From Nevskia sp. (lineage in GTDB: Bacteria > Pseudomonadota > Gammaproteobacteria > Nevskiales > Nevskiaceae), in the NCBI GenBank assembly GCA_031291075.1, contig JARLJS010000131.1, positions 1-50,951 of the forward strand: DNA of 50,951 nt, given 5' to 3'. The stretch's first letter is position 1, and every line of letters starts with the position of its first letter. This document shows, piece by piece, positions 1 through 8,504 of the stretch. The position numbers were made by a program, and so were the translations under genes. The notes under the pieces were generated by a model. It was not told where the DNA came from and made no database searches. It was given only the letters and a program-made list of their open reading frames with translations.

Positions 1-106
1 CCCTCTCCCGCTTGCGGGAGAGGGGTAGGGGAGAGGGGCTTTTGGCCCGACGGAAAGCCCCTCTCCCGGCCCTACGGGCCACCCTCTCCCGCACACGGGA
101 GAGGGG
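1..106. repeat. Dispersed GC-rich palindromic repeat (CCCTCTCCCGC type)
   Basis: Successive inverted repeats built on CCCTCTCCCGC / GCGGGAGAGGG occur at both ends of this stretch, with a third CCCTCTCCCGG-type unit in the middle. RNA from either strand could fold into strong hairpins. A shorter copy of the same hairpin lies at 8451-8474. This looks like a dispersed intergenic repeat of the kind common in GC-rich gammaproteobacteria. It sits just past the stop of the protease gene that reads toward it, so it could also end that transcript. The element may extend beyond the left edge of the window. Confidence 0.7.
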
Positions 107-137
107 AAAGAATGTATGCACGTAAAGAGAAAATGCT

Positions 138-2351
138 CTAGCGCCGCGACAGCCTGACCAGCGCCGGCAGTCCCAGCAGCAGCAGGCCGAGCACGCCGAA
201 CGCGCCGGCACCGCTGCTGACGCCGGGGCCGTAGCTGGCGCCGCCCCCGCCCCCGCCGCCGCTGGCGGAGAATCCGCTGCTGCTGCCGCTGCCCCCGCCG
301 CTACTGCTGCCTCCTCCTCCGCTGCTACTGCTGCCCACCGGCTGCGTGTTGGTGAGCAGCGCCAGTGCGTAGTTAGCCTGGATGAAGCCGTGGCCGTTGT
401 CGAAGTTGACCCCTGAGCCCATCACGGAGGCGGTCTGCTGCAGCACCGAAACGATTTCCGTCGGGTTGGCCGCGGGGTGCGCCTGCAGCAGCAGGGCCGC
501 CACCGCACCGGCATGGGGTGCCGCCGCCGAGGTGCCGAAGAAGTTCGGGTAGGAGGGGTTGTTCTGGCACTGCGCGATGTCGGTGTTCAACAGGCCGCCG
601 TCGATCCCGGCCGAGGCGAGGGTGAAGCCGAGAAAAGTGTCGTTGCCGCCATCCGGCGCGACGAAATCGGGCTTCTGCCGCACTTCGCGCGCGGCCAGGC
701 GGTGGCCGCCGGTGTCGAACAGGATCGGGTCGCCGCCGCCGGAGGAGAACGTTTCCAGTATCGCGGCGGAACCGCTGCAGCGCGGCGTATCGAAGAAGAA
801 CGCCGCCCCCACCGCCGCCGCGCCGGCGGCGCCCGGATGCCCCTGGATAGTGGGGCTGCTGGTGGCGAAGCTCTGGATCGAGGCGCCGGCGCCGTCGTCC
901 TGCACGATCAGCTTGACCAGGCCCGGCGGTGCGCCCGTGGCCAGCCCGATGACGATGCCGATGGTCTGCGCCGCGGTGCTGCCCTTGGCGGTGATGGGAT
1001 TGCCGATCGACAGCAGCAGCACCGGGTCGCGGCCGATGCGGTTGCGGCCGCTGCACTGCTGCACATTGCCCCGGGTGTCGGCATAGCACAGGTCGAGCGC
1101 GCTGCTGGCGCCCTTGCTGCCGGGCGCGCCGGTGACGTAGGGCTGGTCCCACTCCACCACGAAGCCGATCGACTCCCCCGGGGCCAGCGCCGGCAGCTTC
1201 ACCGGCAGCACGGTGGCGGTGGTGGCGCCGCTGCTGTCGAAATTCAGCAGCCGTTCGCCGGCGTTCGGGCCGCTGGCCGCGGTGACCGGGAACTTCGGTG
1301 CCGGATTCTCGTAGGAATTGCGCGCGTCGTTGCCGGCGGAGGAGAAATAGGCCACGCCCCTGGCCTGCACCCGGTCCACCGCCTGCGCCAGGATGCCGTC
1401 CTGGAACACCGGCTCGTCGGCATAGCCGACGTCGTCGACGATCACCCTGGCGCCGGCGTTCGCCAGCGCGATGATGCCGTTGGCGAAATCGGCCTCGCTG
1501 GCAAACGCGGTATGGAAGGCCAGGGCCGCGCCCGGGGCCACGTCGTGCACGATCTGCAGCATGGCGCGCCCTTCGTCGGTGAACGGCGGGGGATCAGGCG
1601 GGGCGTAATTGAGACAGTCGCCCTCCTTCAGCACCCGCACGCCGGACGGCAGGTCGCCGCTGGCGACGTCGTCGGGATAGTCCGCGCTGAAGCCGTTGGG
1701 CGCATAGCTGGACGACGCCAGGCCGCGCTGGCGGTATTGCTGAAAGCAGTTGAAGCTGTCCGACAGCACGCCCACGGTGATACCGGCTCCGCTCAGGTTG
1801 GGCACGGCGGGATCGGTGCGCGCCAGGTCGCTGCCCTGGGCGAAATCGCCCTGGCTGGTGACCGCCCCCGCGCGCGTGCGCAGGTGCGCGGCGCGGATGC
1901 CGTTCACCGCACCCAGCGCGCCGGCGTTGGCGATCTGGTCCACCGGCAGCCAGCCACCCACATCGTTGGCGAACACCGAGGCGTTCTTGAGCCCGAGACC
2001 TTCCAGCTCGGCCCGCAGCGCCTGCGGGTCGCCGGCGGCGGTCACGTCGACCAGCACTTCCGGCACCGCCAGCGGCGGGTTGCTGCGCAGGCGTACGGCC
2101 GGGTTGAAGCCCAGCAGGTCCGCGGCCGGCTGTTTCTGTGCCTGCTGCCAGATCTCGATCAGGCTGCTGTCGAGCCGCTCGTAGATGTCCTGCCCGCGTT
2201 CCGCCGGCGTCAGGTCGGGAGCGCCGAACACCCGCAGCGGCGCGGCCGCGGTGCCGGCCTCGGCCGCCGGGCGCAGCGCCGCGTGGAGGGGAAAGGCAAG
2301 GCAAAGGCAAAGAACGGCTGCGTGCAGCCGGGCAAGCGTGCGCGTGGACAA
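138..2351 (-). CDS. Secreted sedolisin-like (S8/S53) serine protease with GlyGly-CTERM-like tail
   Basis: Predicted exported endopeptidase of about 737 residues. I place the start at the TTG at 2351 because GGGGAGA lies six bases upstream and a signal peptide follows at once (hydrophobic AAVLCLCLAFPL). The upstream ATG at 2465 has no ribosome site and would add an Arg/Ala-rich leader. The subtilase fold is seen in VGVLSDSF (Asp198), the oxyanion region FSSAGND and FGTSAAAPHAG (Ser608). The usual HGTH histidine motif is missing. In its place is TDEGRAML with Glu260, which suggests a Glu-Asp-Ser triad like that of S53-like subtilases. A Ser/Gly-rich linker leads to a final hydrophobic helix and RLSRR, as in GlyGly-CTERM (rhombosortase) substrates, so the protein is probably held at the envelope or released after sorting. 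Its substrate is unknown. Confidence 0.85.
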   Translation of the reverse strand: MSTRTLARLHAAVLCLCLAFPLHAALRPAAEAGTAAAPLRVFGAPDLTPAERGQDIYERLDSSLIEIWQQAQKQPAADLLGFNPAVRLRSNPPLAVPEVLVDVTAAGDPQALRAELEGLGLKNASVFANDVGGWLPVDQIANAGALGAVNGIRAAHLRTRAGAVTSQGDFAQGSDLARTDPAVPNLSGAGITVGVLSDSFNCFQQYRQRGLASSSYAPNGFSADYPDDVASGDLPSGVRVLKEGDCLNYAPPDPPPFTDEGRAMLQIVHDVAPGAALAFHTAFASEADFANGIIALANAGARVIVDDVGYADEPVFQDGILAQAVDRVQARGVAYFSSAGNDARNSYENPAPKFPVTAASGPNAGERLLNFDSSGATTATVLPVKLPALAPGESIGFVVEWDQPYVTGAPGSKGASSALDLCYADTRGNVQQCSGRNRIGRDPVLLLSIGNPITAKGSTAAQTIGIVIGLATGAPPGLVKLIVQDDGAGASIQSFATSSPTIQGHPGAAGAAAVGAAFFFDTPRCSGSAAILETFSSGGGDPILFDTGGHRLAAREVRQKPDFVAPDGGNDTFLGFTLASAGIDGGLLNTDIAQCQNNPSYPNFFGTSAAAPHAGAVAALLLQAHPAANPTEIVSVLQQTASVMGSGVNFDNGHGFIQANYALALLTNTQPVGSSSSGGGGSSSGGGSGSSSGFSASGGGGGGGASYGPGVSSGAGAFGVLGLLLLGLPALVRLSRR

Positions 2352-2692
2352 CGTCGGTCTCCCCGATGGCTGGTGGGCCGCGCATCTCCCTGACGTCGCA
2401 GCCGGCTGTGCGGAGCCGCCTGCACCCGCGGCCCCCGCCGCCGCACCGCGCGGTCCCCTCGGCATTTGACAGTGGCTGTGCCGCGCTTGGCAAGGCCCAT
2501 GACCGCCATTCGGGTGACGCCCGTCACAGATGACGTCACTACATTATGAAATAGAAATTAGTCATTTCGGACGAAGCATGCAAAACCCACCCGCTTAGGA
2601 TCGTTCCAACAGGCCGTGCGCGTGGCTCGCCGCGGCCGGACGATCAAAACGAACCGCGCGGCACAGGTTCGGACGAGGAGGAGACAGCCGAC
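2352..2692. other. Divergent intergenic region, about 340 bp
   Basis: This stretch separates the minus-strand protease from the plus-strand DUF1329 gene and should hold promoters for both. It contains a perfect 14-base palindrome and a TGACGTCA box (see 2514-2538), followed by an AT-rich patch at about 2540-2576 that stands out from the GC-rich surroundings. I could not find a convincing -35/-10 pair with correct spacing on either strand. A good Shine-Dalgarno (GGAGGAGA) lies just before the ATG at 2693. Confidence 0.5.
2514..2538. promoter_or_regulatory. Clustered TGACG palindromes, possible regulator site
   Basis: GTGACG-CC-CGTCAC at 2514-2527 is a perfect inverted repeat. It is followed three bases later by the self-complementary octamer TGACGTCA at 2531-2538. 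Four TGACG/CGTCA half-sites thus lie within 25 bases, between two divergent genes and just before an AT-rich patch. This resembles a binding site for a dimeric regulator. No regulator can be named. Confidence 0.35.
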
Positions 2693-4057
2693 ATGAAGTT
2701 GCCATTATTCCTGGCATTTCTCGCCACGGCGGCTACCGCCCTGGCGGTGCCCGATACGCAGGCCAAGGTTTCCGCCGCCGAGGCGGCCGAGCTCGGTGGG
2801 CCGCGGCTCACCTGCAGTGGCGCGGACAAGGCCGGCTCCGCCGACGGGGTGGCGGAGTACACCGGCAAGTACCAGGGCTCGTGGCCGGGCATGAAGGGCA
2901 CGTACGGCTTCGAGCCCGGCCCTTACGCCGCGGAGAAACCGCTGTTCTCGATCACCGCGCAGAACAAGGCGCAATACGCCGACAAGCTCACCGACGGCGA
3001 AAAGGCGCTGTTCGCCAGGTATCCGCAGACCTACCGCATGGACGTGTACCCGAGCCACCGCGACTTCGCGGCGCCGCAGGCGGTTTGCGACAACACCAGG
3101 AAGAACGCGGAGACCTCCGAGATCGTGCACGACGGCAAGGGCGTCACCGGCACGGGCTTCGGTTTCCTGTTCCCGATCCCGAAGAGCGGGCTGGAGGCGA
3201 TCTGGACCATCGCCAACGCCGGCAAGGTGTGGACCGAAAGCTGTATCTGCGACATCGCCGACGTCTACGCCGGCGGCAACGTCGCCTGGGGGCGCGAGAA
3301 GTTCATGGTGCTGACCCTGGCCAGCAGTCCCAAGAACGGCTTTTCCTACCAGGATCGCCTCAACTCGTATTTCTACGACGGCTTCCTGCTGCCGGAGCGG
3401 GAGAAGGGCTTCGTCGCCGTCGGCTACCAGCCCAACGACTACACCAGCGAGGGCACCATGTCCTGGCAGTACCTGCCGGGCACGCGGCGCGTGCGGCAGG
3501 CGCCGGAGATCGGCTTCGACTACCCGGTGCCGCCGGCCGGCTTCCGCACCGTGGACGACGACTACGGCTTCAACGGCTCACCCGAGCGCTACACCTGGAA
3601 GATCGTCGGCAAGAAGGAATACTACGTGCCGTACGACAACTTCCGCGTCAACGACCCGGCGGTGAAGTACAAGGACCTGGTCAAGGACGGCACCGTCAAC
3701 CCCGACTACGTGCGCTACGAGCTGCACCGCGTGTGGGTGGTCGAGGGCACCCTGCGGCCGGGCGTGCGTCACATCTACGCCAAGCGCGTGGTCTACGCCG
3801 ACGAGGATTCCTGGCTGTCGGTGCTGGCGGACAACTACGACAACCACGGCCAGCTCTGGCGCGTGTCGCTGATCACCTACCACTACTCGCAGGAATCCGG
3901 CACCTGGCACCGCGGCGCCTCGGTCTACCACGACCTCAGCGCCGGCACCTACGAGGCCGGCTATCTCACCAACGAGAGTGCGCAGTGGTGGCGCATCAAC
4001 CAGCCGCTGAGCCCCAACCAGTTCTCGCCCACGGCGGCCGCGCAGGGCGGCCACTAA
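2693..4057 (+). CDS. DUF1329 family envelope protein
   Basis: The 454-residue product has an N-terminal signal peptide (LPLFLAFLATAATALA, cleaved near AVPDTQA), so it is exported to the periplasm or outer membrane. The rest matches the DUF1329 family in length and in aromatic-rich motifs such as SWQYLPGTRRVR and VYADEDSW. The family has a LolA/LolB-like fold predicted to handle hydrophobic ligands or lipoproteins, and its genes are often found in clusters for hydrophobic substrates such as steroids, alkanes and polyaromatics. The start is supported by GGAGGAGA upstream. A periplasmic shuttle for a hydrophobic substrate would fit the sterol-type enzymes farther along, but that link is inference. 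Confidence 0.8.
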   Translation: MKLPLFLAFLATAATALAVPDTQAKVSAAEAAELGGPRLTCSGADKAGSADGVAEYTGKYQGSWPGMKGTYGFEPGPYAAEKPLFSITAQNKAQYADKLTDGEKALFARYPQTYRMDVYPSHRDFAAPQAVCDNTRKNAETSEIVHDGKGVTGTGFGFLFPIPKSGLEAIWTIANAGKVWTESCICDIADVYAGGNVAWGREKFMVLTLASSPKNGFSYQDRLNSYFYDGFLLPEREKGFVAVGYQPNDYTSEGTMSWQYLPGTRRVRQAPEIGFDYPVPPAGFRTVDDDYGFNGSPERYTWKIVGKKEYYVPYDNFRVNDPAVKYKDLVKDGTVNPDYVRYELHRVWVVEGTLRPGVRHIYAKRVVYADEDSWLSVLADNYDNHGQLWRVSLITYHYSQESGTWHRGASVYHDLSAGTYEAGYLTNESAQWWRINQPLSPNQFSPTAAAQGGH

Positions 4058-4063
4058 AAGATT

Positions 4064-4175
4064 GTGAGACGTGAGAGGTGAGACGTGAGACGCAAGCAAA
4101 AGCGCAACGGCTATTGCGCAGTTTCAAGCTCTCCCTCATGATTTTCGTCTCACGTCTCACGTCTCACGTCTCACG
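4064..4175. repeat. Long inverted repeat made of short tandem units (GTGAGAC type)
   Basis: The left arm (4064-4092) is four near-tandem copies of GTGAGACG, one of them GTGAGAGG. The right arm (4146-4175) is the complementary run of CGTCTCA units. About 53 bases separate them, so a transcript would form a long hairpin between the DUF1329 gene and the aldehyde dehydrogenase gene. It carries no coding sequence and looks like a dispersed palindromic element. It may lower read-through between the two genes. Confidence 0.75.
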
Positions 4176-4195
4176 CCGCAGCGTAGCGAGGCCGT

Positions 4196-5698
4196 ATGAG
4201 CACCGTCGTCAATATCCACACCCCCCAGCCGGCGGCCCGCGCCGCCTTCGAGCATGCCGCGCGGCTCGCGCCGCAACTGGCGCAGACCGGCGCGGCGCAG
4301 CGCATCGAGCTGATGCAGCGCCTGGTGCGGGCCATGATGGCGCACCGCCAGGACATCTACCAGGCGGTGCGGCAGGAGCGCGGACTGGCGCCGGTCGACG
4401 TCGACGGCGAGCTGCTGATGGTGAAGTTCGAGGCCGACTTCATCGCCGCGCACCTGCACCAATGGATGCAGGACCGTCCGGCGCAGCCCTCGCTGATGAC
4501 GCTGGGCAAGAAGTGTTACGTGCATTACGAGCCCAAGGGCGTGGTGCTGCACCTCGCCACCTGGAACGCTCCTTACGTGATCGGCTTCCTGCCGGTGCTG
4601 GGCGCGCTGGCGGCCGGCAACGCGGTGGTGCTCAAGCCGTCGGAGCTGGCGCCGCAGTCCTCGGCGGTGATCGCGAAGATCGTCGCCGAGGCGTTTCCGC
4701 AGGGCGAGCTGGCGGTGGTGGAGGGCGGCGCGGAAACCGCGCAGCAGCTGCTGGCCTGCCCGTTCAACCACGTGTTCTACGTCGGCAATTCGCAGATCGG
4801 CCGGCTGGTGATGAAGGCGGCGGCGGACCACTGCGCCTCGGTCACCCTGGAGATGGGCGGCAAGAACCCGAGCATCGTCGGCCCCAGCGCCGACCTTGCC
4901 GACACCGCCATGAAGACCGCCTGGGGCCGCATGTGCAACGGTGGCCAGGCCTGCATCTCGCCCGACTATGTGCTGGTGCACGAATCGGTGGCGGCGCCGT
5001 TCACCGAGGCGCTGGTACGTGAGTTCGCCGCCCAGTACAACGCCGACGGCAAGGGCTACGCGCAGAACCCGGACTACCCGGTCATCATCAACGAGCGCCA
5101 TTTCAACCGCGTCCGCGGCCTGATCGAGGACGCGCGGACCAAGGGGGCCAAGGTGGTCTGCGGCGGCCAGTACCTGCCGGAGCGGCGGCTGATCGAGCCG
5201 ACCGTGCTGGCCGAGGTGCGCGACGACATGCGTGTGATGCAGGAGGAGATCTTCGGGCCGGTGATCTGCGTCGTGCCCTACCGCGAACGCGAGGAGGCGG
5301 CGAGCGCCATCGCCGGCCGCGACAAGCCGCTGGCGCTGTACGTGTTCAGCAAGGACCGCGCGGAGATCGACTGGTTCCTCGCCCACACCACCGCCGGCAG
5401 CAGCGTGGTCAACCACAATGTGGTCCAGTCCGGCACCAATCCGCACCTGCCGTTCGGCGGCGTCAACACCAGCGGCATCGGCCGCATGGTGGGTTGGCAC
5501 ACCTTCAACGAGTGCTCCAACGCCCGCTCGGTGGTGGAGGACGGGCCGGCGCTGGGCGACCCGCGCATGTACGTGCCGCCACTCACCGACAAGTACAAGA
5601 AGCAGCTCGCCGGCCTGCTGACCCAGAAGCCGGTGCCGCAGGCGGTGGTGGGGCTGATCCACGGCGTGCTGCGCCTGAAGGCGCGCTTCTCGAAGTAA
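4196..5698 (+). CDS. Aldehyde dehydrogenase family protein
   Basis: This 500-residue protein should oxidise an aldehyde to an acid with NAD(P)+ in the cytoplasm. The family hallmarks are present: ATWNAPY in the cofactor domain, the general-base Glu219 in LEMGGKNP, the nucleophile Cys253 in NGGQACISP, and EEIFGPV. The C-terminal end carries extra basic residues (LKARFSK). It is not closely similar in sequence to the second family member at 20733, so this is not a simple duplication. It follows the DUF1329 gene after a large hairpin repeat, and its own Shine-Dalgarno is weak (GCGAGG). The substrate cannot be read from the sequence. Confidence 0.9.
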   Translation: MSTVVNIHTPQPAARAAFEHAARLAPQLAQTGAAQRIELMQRLVRAMMAHRQDIYQAVRQERGLAPVDVDGELLMVKFEADFIAAHLHQWMQDRPAQPSLMTLGKKCYVHYEPKGVVLHLATWNAPYVIGFLPVLGALAAGNAVVLKPSELAPQSSAVIAKIVAEAFPQGELAVVEGGAETAQQLLACPFNHVFYVGNSQIGRLVMKAAADHCASVTLEMGGKNPSIVGPSADLADTAMKTAWGRMCNGGQACISPDYVLVHESVAAPFTEALVREFAAQYNADGKGYAQNPDYPVIINERHFNRVRGLIEDARTKGAKVVCGGQYLPERRLIEPTVLAEVRDDMRVMQEEIFGPVICVVPYREREEAASAIAGRDKPLALYVFSKDRAEIDWFLAHTTAGSSVVNHNVVQSGTNPHLPFGGVNTSGIGRMVGWHTFNECSNARSVVEDGPALGDPRMYVPPLTDKYKKQLAGLLTQKPVPQAVVGLIHGVLRLKARFSK

Positions 5699-5700
5699 TC

Positions 5701-5737
5701 AGCCGGCGCGGCCGCGGTTGTTGAAACGCGGCCGGCT
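5701..5737 (+). terminator. Hairpin after aldehyde dehydrogenase, possible terminator
   Basis: An inner stem pairs GCCGCG with CGCGGC, and an outer stem pairs AGCCG with CGGCT across a five-base bulge; the loop is GTTGTTGAAA. It begins two bases after the stop codon. No run of T follows, so intrinsic termination is uncertain. Confidence 0.35.
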
Positions 5738-5779
5738 GCAGCACAATGCGGCTCGTGGCGCGTCTTGGGGGCGTGCCGC

Positions 5780-6148
5780 ATGCAAACCCTCCGTCCGCTC
5801 CGAGCCGCCATGACCCGTCGTACCCGCCTGCGCATCGCCCTCGTCATCGCCGCCGTGGCTGTCGTCCTCGGCACCCTGCTGCTGCCGTCTTTGTTCGACT
5901 GGCGCGCCGGCAAGGCCTTCGCGCGCATCCAGAAGGGCGACGCCGCGAGCAAGGTGGCGCTGTTCCTGGGCGTGCCCTCGTCCAGCGGCGGCTGCGGTCC
6001 CGAACTGCGCTGGGACGAGGACCGCCTCGGCGCCAACGATGGCCGCTGCGTGCGGGAGGATCGCTTCAAGGTGCGGCGTGGCACCCAGGTGGTGGGGTAT
6101 TCCGCCGACGGCCACGTCGTTTCCAAGTATCTCGATTCTGCACAATGA
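5780..6148 (+). CDS. Small membrane-anchored protein with BamE/SmpA-like segment
   Basis: The 122-residue product has one N-terminal membrane helix (IALVIAAVAVVLGTLLL) and a small extracytoplasmic domain. The segment FARIQKGDAASKVALFLGVPSS resembles the pattern of SmpA/BamE-like domains (a short repeat ending in LG-P), and two cysteines follow in the domain (GGCGPE, GRCVRE) that could form a disulfide. The start could also be the ATG at 5810, directly before the helix; neither has a strong ribosome site. It lies 14 bases before the receptor gene and is probably co-transcribed with it. The function is unknown. Confidence 0.6.
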   Translation: MQTLRPLRAAMTRRTRLRIALVIAAVAVVLGTLLLPSLFDWRAGKAFARIQKGDAASKVALFLGVPSSSGGCGPELRWDEDRLGANDGRCVREDRFKVRRGTQVVGYSADGHVVSKYLDSAQ

Positions 6149-6162
6149 AATAGGCGGCGGAC

Positions 6163-8274
6163 ATGCGCACACTGCGGCGCCGGCTTCACGCGGGAATCTG
6201 TGGCGCCCTGCCGCTGCTGGCCACTGTGCCGGCGCTGGCGGACGCGCCGGCCACGCTGGACCCGGTGGTGGTCAGCGCCACCCGCACCGAAAAGCCGGCG
6301 TTCGAGGTGCCGGCCCAGGTCGACGCGGCGGCACCGCAGGACGAGCACGCCAGGCTGGGGGTGAACCTGTCCGAATACCTTGGCGCCATCGCCGGCCTGC
6401 TGATACGCGACCGCCAGGACTACGCCCAGGACCAGCAGTTGTCGGTGCGAGGCTTCGGCGCCCGCGCGCAGTTCGGCATCGTCGGCGTGCGCTTGTACCT
6501 GGACGGCATCCCGGCCACCCAGCCGGACGGGCAGAGCCAGGCCTCGCATTTCAACCTCGACTCCGCCGAGCGCATCGAGGTGTTGCGCGGCCCGTTTTCG
6601 ACCTTGTACGGCAACGCCTCCGGCGGCGTGGTGCAGGTGTTCACCGGCGACGGCGAAGGGCCGGCGGCGGTGCAGGTCGGCGCGCTCGGCGGTTCCTACG
6701 GCACCTGGCGCACCAGCCTCAACGCCGCCGGCGCGCAGGGTCCGGTCGGCTACAACTTCGATTACACCCATTTCGCCACCGACGGCTACCGCGCGCACAG
6801 CAGCGCCCTGCGCGATTCCGCCAACGCCAAGCTCAACTTCGGCCTGGGCGGCGGCAACCGGCTGAGCCTGGTCGCCAACGCCTTCTCCAGTCCCGAGTCG
6901 CTGGACCCTATGGGCCTGACCGTGGCCCAGTTCCGGGCCGATCCGCGCCAGGCCGCACCGGCGGCGCTGCAGTTCGACACGCGCAAGAGCCAGGAGCAGG
7001 TGCAGGCCGGGCTGATCGACGAGCAGCGGCTGAACGACGAGCAGAGCCTGCGCCTGGCCGTGTACTACGGCCATCGCATCATCAAGCAGTACCAGTCGAT
7101 CCCGCTGGCCACCCAGGCGCCGGCCACCAGCCCCGGCGGCGTGATCGACCTGCACAACGGCTACGGCGGCACCGACCTGCGCTGGACCGCGCACTGGCGG
7201 CCGCTGGACCGGCCGCTGACCCTGGTCGCCGGCGTCACCTACGACGACCTCGACAGTCACCGCCGCGGTTACCTGAACTTCGTCGGCTCGGTGCTTGGCG
7301 TGCAGGGCGCCCTGCGCCGCGACGAGAACGACATCGTCTACAACCTCGACCAGTACCTGCAGGCGGACTGGAGCCTGTCGCGGCGCTGGTCGGTACAGGC
7401 CGGCGTGCGCCACAGCGCGGTGGATTTCAGGTCGGCGGACCACTACCGCAGCCCCGGCGCGCCCGACACCACCACCGACTACTACGCCACCACCCCGGTG
7501 GCCGGCGTGCTGTACCGCGCCAGCGAAAAGCTGCACCTGTACGCTTCCTACGGCGAGGGCTTCGACACGCCGACCTTCGACAACATCGCCTACCGCCCGG
7601 ACGGCTCCCCCGGCCTCAACCTCGCGCTGCAGCCGGCGCGCACCGGCACCGGCGAGCTCGGCGCCAAGTGGAAGCTGGCGCAGGCCAGCATGGTCCGCGT
7701 GGCGCTGTTCGAATCGCAGACGCGCGACGAGATCGTGGTCGCCAATGCCGCCGGCGGGCGCTCGACTTATGTCAACGCCGGGCACACCCGCCGCCGCGGC
7801 CTGGAGTCCGAGCTTGATGCCGCGCTGGGCGGCGACTGGCACGCGCAGCTCGCCTACAGCTATCTAGACGCCACCTACCGCGCCGACTGCGGACCGACCA
7901 CCTGCGTCGGTTCCAAGTACCCGATCGTGGCCGGCCGTCGCCTCCCGGCCGTGCCGGAATCGACGCTGTACGGCGCGCTGCGCTGGGGCGGGGAACTCGG
8001 CTTCAACGCCGCGCTGGAGGGCAGCTACCTGAGCCCGGTGCCGGTCAACGACGGCAACAGCTCCAACGCTCCGGCCTACGGCCTGCTCGCCTGCAGCGGG
8101 GGCTATACCTGGGAGTCACGGCGCTGGCGCCTGCAGGCTTTTGCACGCGTCGACAACCTGCTCGACACCCGCTACGTCGGTGCGGTGGTGATCAACGATA
8201 CCAACGGACAGTTCTACGAGTCCGGAGCGGGCCGCAGCGCCTACGCCGGGATCCGCATGCGCTGGCGCGATTGA
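6163..8274 (+). CDS. TonB-dependent outer-membrane receptor
   Basis: The 703-residue protein should take up a ligand actively across the outer membrane, driven by TonB-ExbBD. After the signal peptide (ending near VPALADA) comes a TonB-box-like DPVVVSATRTE. A plug domain follows (LSVRGFGARAQFGIVGVRLYLDG and RIEVLRGPFSTLYGNASGGVV), then a 22-strand barrel with TonB_dep_Rec-type segments such as EKLHLYASYGEGFDTPTF. The ligand is not evident: the plug is of the general ferric-chelate/cobalamin style, but such receptors also import hydrophobic carbon sources. Its position beside a DUF1329 protein and near sterol-type enzymes makes substrate uptake a possible role (inference). Confidence 0.93.
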   Translation: MRTLRRRLHAGICGALPLLATVPALADAPATLDPVVVSATRTEKPAFEVPAQVDAAAPQDEHARLGVNLSEYLGAIAGLLIRDRQDYAQDQQLSVRGFGARAQFGIVGVRLYLDGIPATQPDGQSQASHFNLDSAERIEVLRGPFSTLYGNASGGVVQVFTGDGEGPAAVQVGALGGSYGTWRTSLNAAGAQGPVGYNFDYTHFATDGYRAHSSALRDSANAKLNFGLGGGNRLSLVANAFSSPESLDPMGLTVAQFRADPRQAAPAALQFDTRKSQEQVQAGLIDEQRLNDEQSLRLAVYYGHRIIKQYQSIPLATQAPATSPGGVIDLHNGYGGTDLRWTAHWRPLDRPLTLVAGVTYDDLDSHRRGYLNFVGSVLGVQGALRRDENDIVYNLDQYLQADWSLSRRWSVQAGVRHSAVDFRSADHYRSPGAPDTTTDYYATTPVAGVLYRASEKLHLYASYGEGFDTPTFDNIAYRPDGSPGLNLALQPARTGTGELGAKWKLAQASMVRVALFESQTRDEIVVANAAGGRSTYVNAGHTRRRGLESELDAALGGDWHAQLAYSYLDATYRADCGPTTCVGSKYPIVAGRRLPAVPESTLYGALRWGGELGFNAALEGSYLSPVPVNDGNSSNAPAYGLLACSGGYTWESRRWRLQAFARVDNLLDTRYVGAVVINDTNGQFYESGAGRSAYAGIRMRWRD

Positions 8275-8291
8275 GGTTCGCAAGGGAGGGT

Positions 8292-8396
8292 CTGATCAAT
8301 CGTCACCCCGGCGGAAGCCGGGGTCCAGGGCCCGCAGCGCCGCGCTGAATTCCCTGGATTCCGGCTTTCGCCGGAATGACGATTGCGATTGATCAG
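8292..8396. repeat. REP/MITE-like palindromic element
   Basis: Inverted ends CTGATCAATCG / CGATTGATCAG enclose two GC-rich hairpin-forming units (CCCCGGCGGAAGCCGGGG and TTCCGGCTTTCGCCGGAA) in opposite orientation. The core matches the widespread repeat of the type 'GTCATTCCGGCGAAAGCCGGAATCC'-like extragenic palindromes. It lies in the gap between the receptor and the convergent beta-helix gene and encodes nothing. It may act as a bidirectional transcript end. Confidence 0.8.
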
Positions 8397-8450
8397 AACT
8401 TCCTGTGAAGGGCCCCGGCTTTCTCCCCACTTTCTGACTCAGATCGTTCC

Positions 8451-8474
8451 CCCTCTCCCGCGTGCGGGAGAAGG
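8451..8474. repeat. Short copy of the CCCTCTCCCGC hairpin
   Basis: CCTCTCCCGC and GCGGGAGAAGG flank a two-base turn and form a strong hairpin of the same family as 1-106. It sits 30 bases beyond the stop of the minus-strand beta-helix gene and may help end that transcript. Confidence 0.6.
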
Positions 8475-8504
8475 AACTGCACCGACCCCAAAATCGAGGA
8501 AGTC

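Noticed and set aside
2541-2560. A fourth ACATTT-type operator before the DUF1329 gene
   Set aside because: ACATTA-TGAAAT-AGAAAT matches only the left arm in part; the right arm does not fit AAATGT.
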